Shown here: positions 27,665 through 32,455 of the stretch, piece after piece | How positions within the stretch are numbered: the first letter of the stretch is position 1 | Layout: each line of letters begins with the position of its first letter | DNA from: Eubacteriales Family XIII. Incertae Sedis bacterium | GTDB taxonomy: Bacteria; Bacillota; Clostridia; Peptostreptococcales; Anaerovoracaceae | Assembly: GCA_031256875.1 (NCBI GenBank) | Contig: JAIRPQ010000020.1 | Span: 1-32,455, forward strand | DNA length: 32,455 nt | Reading direction: 5' to 3' | Made by a program: the position numbers and the translations under genes | Notes under the pieces: generated by a model | What the model was told of the DNA's origin: nothing | Databases searched by the model: none | The model's input: only the letters and a program-made list of their open reading frames with translations

Positions 27665-27778
27665 GGCTTTTACGGTGCGATGCGTTAAAGCAGTGTGCGC
27701 CGCTCTACCGGCATCAGTGTGCGCCGCGAGGTATAGGCGCGTAGCAGGAAAATCAAGAGAGGAACAAAGGAGCGTATT

Positions 27779-28678
27779 ATGAATAAGAAACTGAAATTTG
27801 CATTTGTCGTGCTGATGGTTGCCGTTTTTGCGATGGCGTTCGCGGGCTGCACCGGCTCGGGCTCGAACAGCGGCGACGCTGAGGACAAGGCTACGGAAGC
27901 GGCCGACGGAGCTGTGGCCACCGAAGCGGCAGTGGCTGATTCGGGGAGCGACCTTGACTATGTGAAGGAGAACGGCAAGCTGAAGATAGGCATCACCATC
28001 TTCGCGCCCATGAACTACCGCGACGACGACGGCAAGCTCGTCGGCTTCGACACGGAGTTCTCGGAGGCCGTCTGCGAAAAGCTGGGCGTCGAGCCTGAGT
28101 TCATCGAAATCGACTGGGACATGAAGGCGGTCGAGCTGAAGGCCAAGAACATTGACTGCGTATGGAACGGGTTCACCGTCAGGGACGACCTTAGAAAAGA
28201 GATATTGTTCTCGGACAGCTATATGAAGAACATGCAGGTAGCCGTCATCAGGGCGAAGGACGAGAGCAAGTACAAGACGCTTGAGGACATGGCCGGTGCC
28301 AGCATCGTGGCCGAGCAGGAATCGGCGGGCGAAAAAGCCGTGACAGCCACGGACTCGGCGCTGTACGAAGCGCCTTATACGGCCGTGAGCAAGCAGACCG
28401 ACGCGCTGATGGAAGTGAAGGCCGGCACCGCCGACATCGCGGTCATCGACTATACGATGGCGAAGTCGATGGTGGGCGAGGGCACGAACTACAGCGACCT
28501 CATGATAGCGCCGGGCGTTGAGCTGGCGCCCGAGGAGTACGCCGTAGGCTTCAGAATCGACAGCGACATAGCCCCCGAGCTGAACAAATTCCTGAAGGAG
28601 CTGACCGAGGACGGAACGCTGGACGAAATAGCCGAGAAATACGACCTCACCGCGTCGCTCATTTCAAACCAGCAATAA
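27779..28678 (+). CDS. Polar amino-acid ABC transporter substrate-binding lipoprotein
   Basis: Lipobox FAGC; LKIGITIFAPMNYRDDDGKLVGFDTEFSEAVCEKLGVEPEFIEIDWDMKAVELKAKNIDCVWNGFTV. Confidence 0.95.
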   Translation: MNKKLKFAFVVLMVAVFAMAFAGCTGSGSNSGDAEDKATEAADGAVATEAAVADSGSDLDYVKENGKLKIGITIFAPMNYRDDDGKLVGFDTEFSEAVCEKLGVEPEFIEIDWDMKAVELKAKNIDCVWNGFTVRDDLRKEILFSDSYMKNMQVAVIRAKDESKYKTLEDMAGASIVAEQESAGEKAVTATDSALYEAPYTAVSKQTDALMEVKAGTADIAVIDYTMAKSMVGEGTNYSDLMIAPGVELAPEEYAVGFRIDSDIAPELNKFLKELTEDGTLDEIAEKYDLTASLISNQQ

Positions 28679-28761
28679 TTAAGCAATAACAATAGTGGCA
28701 AGCGCGTGGAACACAGGCAGAACACGGCACGGATAGATAAAGGAACAAAAGGCGGAGCGGC

Positions 28762-29415
28762 ATGGGCGCGGGTTTAGCGGACGTCACCCTCAATTTGCTG
28801 GAAGGCTTCAAGCTCAACTGCATCGTATTTGCGGTGACGCTTCTATGCTCGCTTCCGCTCGGCCTTGGGCTCGCGTTCTGCTCCATGAGCAAATACCGCG
28901 CGGTCAGGGCCGTCAGCAAGACCTTCGTCTGGATAGTCAGGGGCACCCCGCTGCTCCTGCAGATCATCGTCGTGTTCTACGTGCCTAGCCTTGTGTTCAA
29001 CGTCTCGTCGCTCGGCAGGCCGGACGCCGCCATCGTCGCCTTCGTCATCAATTACACTGCGTATTTTTCCGAAGTCTACAGGGGCGGCATCGAGAGCATA
29101 TCCAAAGGCCAGTACGAAGCGGGCCAGGTGCTTGGCATGACGAAGGGCCAGGTGTTCTTCAAGGTCATACTCCTCCAGGTCGTGAAGCGCATCATGCCGC
29201 CTATGAGCAACGAAATCATCACGCTCGTGAAGGACACGGCGCTCATGCGCGTCATCGCGAACAAGGAGATCATCATGTTCGCGCAGGAGTACATCTCCGG
29301 ACAGGGGCTCATCTGGCCGCTGTTCTACAGCGGCGTGTTCTACCTCGCGTTCTGCGGCGGGCTGACGCTGCTGTTCGGAGCGGTGGAGCGCCGGCTCAGC
29401 TATTTCAGGGCATGA
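28762..29415 (+). CDS. Polar amino-acid ABC transporter permease (His/Glu/Gln/Arg/opine family)
   Basis: WIVRGTPLLLQIIVVFYVP, SEVYRGGIESISKGQYEAGQVLGMTKGQVFFKVILLQ, DTALMRVI. Confidence 0.95.
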   Translation: MGAGLADVTLNLLEGFKLNCIVFAVTLLCSLPLGLGLAFCSMSKYRAVRAVSKTFVWIVRGTPLLLQIIVVFYVPSLVFNVSSLGRPDAAIVAFVINYTAYFSEVYRGGIESISKGQYEAGQVLGMTKGQVFFKVILLQVVKRIMPPMSNEIITLVKDTALMRVIANKEIIMFAQEYISGQGLIWPLFYSGVFYLAFCGGLTLLFGAVERRLSYFRA

Positions 29416-29443
29416 TGGCGTGGAACAACGCGGCAGGGCGTGG

Positions 29444-29478
29444 AATAACAACAACAACAATAACAGTAACAGTAACAG
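29444..29478. repeat. Simple trinucleotide-rich repeat (AAC/AAT/CAG-type) in the permease-ATPase gap
   Basis: aataacaacaacaacaataacagtaacagtaacag. Confidence 0.85.
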
Positions 29479-29525
29479 CGGGCAGTCGTGATGGGAAATG
29501 ATGGAAACATAGACGGGAAGCATTG

Positions 29526-30305
29526 ATGGCGATACTTGAAGCGAAAAACATACACAAGAGATTCGGCGGGACGGAAGTCCTGAAGGGCGTCAGCTTTTCG
29601 CTCGACCGCGGCAAGTCGCTGGCCATGATAGGCTCGTCGGGCAGCGGCAAAACGACGCTGCTCCGCTGTCTGAATTTCCTCGAAAAGCCGGACGAGGGTG
29701 TCATCAAGGTGAACGGCGAAACCCTCTTTGACGCCGCGGACCCATCGACGCACACCGAGTCCGACGTTCGCAGAAAGCGCCTGCATTTCGGCCTCGTGTT
29801 CCAGCAGTTCAACCTGTTCCCGCAGTACACGGCGCTCGGCAACGTGACGCTCGCGCCCGAGCTTCTGGCGAAGGACGACCCGAGCTATGGCTCTGACAAA
29901 GCGCGCATCCTCGCGCGGATACGCGACGAAGCGAAGGACATACTGGCGCAGGTCGGGCTTTCGGAGAAGATGGACTCGTACCCGCACCAGCTTTCGGGCG
30001 GGCAGCAGCAGAGGGTGGCGATAGCCCGCGCTCTCGCGATGAAGCCGGACATACTCTGCTTCGACGAGCCTACGAGCGCGCTTGACCCCGAGCTTTCGGG
30101 CGAGGTGCTCGCGGCGATACGCCGGCTCTCTGAGCGCAATATCACGATGGTCATAGCGACGCACGAGATGGGCTTCGCGCGTGAAGTGGCGTCGCAGGTG
30201 ATTTTCCTGTCGGACGGCGCGATACTCGAATCCGGCCCGCCGGAGCAGGTGCTTTCAAACCCGCAGACCGAACGCCTGCGCAGCTTCCTGAACGCGGTGC
30301 TGTAG
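29526..30305 (+). CDS. Polar amino-acid ABC transporter ATP-binding protein
   Basis: IGSSGSGKTTLLRCLNFLEKPDEG, LSGGQQQRVAIARALAMKPDILCFDEPTSALDPEL. Track start 29523 is TTG; ATG at 29526. Confidence 0.96.
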   Translation: MAILEAKNIHKRFGGTEVLKGVSFSLDRGKSLAMIGSSGSGKTTLLRCLNFLEKPDEGVIKVNGETLFDAADPSTHTESDVRRKRLHFGLVFQQFNLFPQYTALGNVTLAPELLAKDDPSYGSDKARILARIRDEAKDILAQVGLSEKMDSYPHQLSGGQQQRVAIARALAMKPDILCFDEPTSALDPELSGEVLAAIRRLSERNITMVIATHEMGFAREVASQVIFLSDGAILESGPPEQVLSNPQTERLRSFLNAVL

Positions 30306-30309
30306 AGCC

Positions 30310-30498
30310 ATGGGCGCGGGTCAGGAATTTTACAGCTATATACTGGCCGGAATCGGAATCATCGTCGTGCTGTTTTTCGCGATGAGGCTGCGCGAAGGCA
30401 TAAGGCGCGACCAGGAAAAAAAGCGCCGCATGGAGCGCTACAGATGCGGCCCCGCGCTGGCAGTCCGCAGGTACAAGGTCGAGCAGCGGACAAAATAG
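30310..30498 (+). CDS. Small single-pass membrane protein, basic C-terminus, unknown function
   Basis: 62 aa; TM YILAGIGIIVVLFFAMRL; starts 5 nt after the ABC ATPase stop. Confidence 0.6.
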   Translation: MGAGQEFYSYILAGIGIIVVLFFAMRLREGIRRDQEKKRRMERYRCGPALAVRRYKVEQRTK

Positions 30499-30502
30499 CC
30501 TT

Positions 30503-31072
30503 CTATCCCTCGATAAAAATCTTAAGCCCTATAGCGAGCAGGACCAGGCCGCCGAAGATTTCGGCCCTAGGCCCCAGCAGGCTGCCTAAGCGCTTGCCCG
30601 CCATCACCCCTGCCAGCGAGAGCGCGAACGTCACCGCGCCAATGAGCAGCACCGCTTTGGCCAGCTCCGCAGGGCCGATGCCGACCGTCGCGAAGCCTAC
30701 TCCGACTATGAGCGCGTCGATGCTCGTGGCCACCGCCTGCACGAGCAGCGCGCCCAGGCGCAGCTCTTTTTCGGGCGGCGTTTTGCGTCCTTCCCGCACG
30801 GATTTGATACCCTCGAATATCATCTTGCCGCCGATGAAAGCGAGCAGGGCGGGCGCTATGATATGGTCGTAAGCGTCGATGCGCTCCGCGAAAGTGCTGC
30901 CGACGAGCCAGCCTAGCGTGGGCATGAGCGCCTGGAATATGCCGAAGGCCGCCGCCGTCGCAAACGCGCCTTTCGCGCCGCCGCGCGGCATGCTCATGCC
31001 GTTGCCGATGGACACGGAGAACGCGTCGGTGGAAAGCCCCACCGCTATGAAGATGATTTCGATGAATGTCAT
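30503..31072 (-). CDS. mntP: Putative manganese efflux pump, MntP family
   Basis: MTFIEIIFIAVGLSTDAFSVSIGNGM ... GGKMIFEGIKSVREG ... VQAVATSIDALIVGVGFA; two AxSxDA-type motifs as in MntP. Confidence 0.93.
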   Translation of the reverse strand: MTFIEIIFIAVGLSTDAFSVSIGNGMSMPRGGAKGAFATAAAFGIFQALMPTLGWLVGSTFAERIDAYDHIIAPALLAFIGGKMIFEGIKSVREGRKTPPEKELRLGALLVQAVATSIDALIVGVGFATVGIGPAELAKAVLLIGAVTFALSLAGVMAGKRLGSLLGPRAEIFGGLVLLAIGLKIFIEG

Positions 31073-31122
31073 AGTGTTTTTATCAATGTTTCTGCCGCGC
31101 GGTTTCGCGGCTTGCTACATGC

Positions 31123-31152
31123 AAAAGGGAGCCGGCGAAACGCGACTCCCTT
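31123..31152 (-). terminator. Rho-independent-like terminator downstream of the DUF4190 gene
   Basis: Minus strand AAGGGAG-tcgcgtttcgccgg-CTCCCTTTT. Confidence 0.6.
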
Positions 31153-31175
31153 CTTTGAAGCCAGACTGTAGTGGT

Positions 31176-31598
31176 TTACATATACGGAGCGGCCGCCCAG
31201 AAAGCAAGCGTCCCGAACGCAATAACAGCGATCACCATAATGACACCGAGTACGAGGCCGACAATGCCGAGCACGAAACCCGCGGTGGCCAGGCCCGTAT
31301 GCATCTCCCTGTTCGCCTGCTTCGCCAGCACTATGGCGATAATGGCGCAAACGAGACCGCCAAACGGTATGAACAATGACAGAATGCCGAGCACCAGCGA
31401 TATGATGGCCTTTGTCGGCGTTTTTGCCGGCTGCGGCGCATACTGCGGCTGCGCGTACTGCGGCTGCTGCGCTCCGTAGGGCTGCTGCTGCGCGTCCTGA
31501 TATTGCGGAGCTGTGCCTGCTTCCGGCGCGGGCTCCTGTGCCGGCGCGGGTGCTTCCGTACCTGTCGCTGCTTGGTTGTTGTTAAATTCTTCGCTCAT
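31176..31598 (-). CDS. DUF4190-type membrane protein, Gln/Pro-rich N-terminus
   Basis: KAIISLVLGILSLFIPFGGLVCAIIAIVLAKQANREMHTGLATAGFVLGIVGLVLGVIMVIAV. Confidence 0.85.
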   Translation of the reverse strand: MSEEFNNNQAATGTEAPAPAQEPAPEAGTAPQYQDAQQQPYGAQQPQYAQPQYAPQPAKTPTKAIISLVLGILSLFIPFGGLVCAIIAIVLAKQANREMHTGLATAGFVLGIVGLVLGVIMVIAVIAFGTLAFWAAAPYM

Positions 31599-31662
31599 GT
31601 TATTACCTTTTCCCTTTCAAAAATATTGATAATGCCTATCTGATTATTTTACCATAATTCAT

Positions 31663-32292
31663 CTAGGCTTGTCTGGTCGTGTTGAAGAATCTGTTCATCG
31701 GCGGATACTGCGTCGGCATCGCGAAGAATATTATCAGGATAATTCCTCCGACGACCGGAATCAGGGCCAGCAGTATCCATGCCCAGCACCTGCCCGTGTC
31801 GTGCAGCCGCCGGACGGTCAGGGCGAGCTGCGGCAACATATTCGCCAGACCCCAAAGCCAGTAGATGATAGTGCCGCCGCCGAACAACATGGCGCCAAAC
31901 GCGATGCTCGGGTCGTGGCCATAATCCTGATATGCCACCATGCCCGCGCTGATGAGAATGGGCAGAATGAACGCGGCGTACAGGACGCCGCTGATAATGG
32001 CGTTCACGAGGGTGACCCACCAATACCCCGCGCGCGAGGTGCGGTCGTTGAAATTGACGTAGTTGCGCCAATATGATTTGTAGGCGTCCCAGATGCTCGT
32101 CATCGGGGGCTCCTGGTAGTAGCCGTACTGCTGGCCGCCGCCGTACTGCTGGCCGCCGCCGTACTGCTGGCCACCGCCCTGCGGAGCCTGGTATCCCTGC
32201 TGCTGTGCGGTCTTCAGTGCGGCTTCCCGCTCCGCCATGCTATCCGCTTCGGGCCGCTGCCCGCTTTCATTGCCTTTGAATCCTTCACTCAT
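31663..32292 (-). CDS. DUF805 family membrane protein, Gly/Gln/Tyr-rich N-terminus
   Basis: SIWDAYKSYWRNYVNFNDRTSRAGYWWVTLVNAIISGVLY ... LALTVRRLHDTGRCWAWILLALIPVVGGIILII. ATG at 32292 has a GGAGA RBS; track start 32310 is less likely. Confidence 0.9.
   Translation of the reverse strand: MSEGFKGNESGQRPEADSMAEREAALKTAQQQGYQAPQGGGQQYGGGQQYGGGQQYGYYQEPPMTSIWDAYKSYWRNYVNFNDRTSRAGYWWVTLVNAIISGVLYAAFILPILISAGMVAYQDYGHDPSIAFGAMLFGGGTIIYWLWGLANMLPQLALTVRRLHDTGRCWAWILLALIPVVGGIILIIFFAMPTQYPPMNRFFNTTRQA
32125..32178 (-). repeat. 18-bp in-frame tandem repeat, 3 units (encodes GGGQQY)
   Basis: gtactgctggccgccgcc at 32125 and 32143, gtactgctggccaccgcc at 32161. Confidence 0.9.
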
Positions 32293-32455
32293 AAAAAATG
32301 TCTCCTTCACATGATAGCTTGATTATTCCAATTATTATTATACAATATTATTCCATTCTCGTAAGGGTTGTAACATAACCGTAATTCGCGGATTGCCCGC
32401 CCCACCGTTTGCGGTAATGGTATAATTGAAAGCATGAGAGCGATAAACAATCCGG

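Noticed and set aside
31073-31175. yybP-ykoY manganese riboswitch upstream of mntP
   Set aside because: No recognisable conserved core in the ~100-nt gap; the hairpin there reads better as a terminator of the DUF4190 gene.

Overview
This looks like a GC-rich Firmicute (Clostridia-like) chromosomal segment. Left to right it contains: a minus-strand tRNA-Lys(CTT); a large zinc-ribbon/Pro-rich membrane protein paired with a UPF0182 protein; serS; a GNAT acetyltransferase; a VapBC-type toxin-antitoxin pair; a MacAB/YknXYZ-type ABC efflux operon; and a long minus-strand carbohydrate operon of about 12 kb. That operon encodes an RbsB/C/A-type sugar importer, a GH38 alpha-mannosidase, two uroporphyrinogen-decarboxylase-fold (UroD-like) proteins, a D-lyxose/mannose isomerase-family protein, an aldose-1-epimerase and a PfkB sugar kinase, with a ROK regulator upstream. 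Beyond it lie a polar amino-acid ABC importer, an MntP-family protein, and DUF4190 and DUF805 membrane proteins. The most interesting points are: (1) a plausible mannoside -> mannose -> fructose -> fructose-6-P pathway carrying non-HemE UroD-like proteins of unknown role; (2) an unlisted C-terminal remnant of a third UroD-like gene at 17224-17331, at the edge of an AT-richer block (~17.33-26.15 kb); (3) an identical inverted-repeat 11-mer (TTTTCGGAAAA) upstream of both the ROK regulator and the sugar-importer operon; (4) repeated in-frame and intergenic minisatellite expansions in the GC-rich parts. Everything was read by eye; no homology searches were run.
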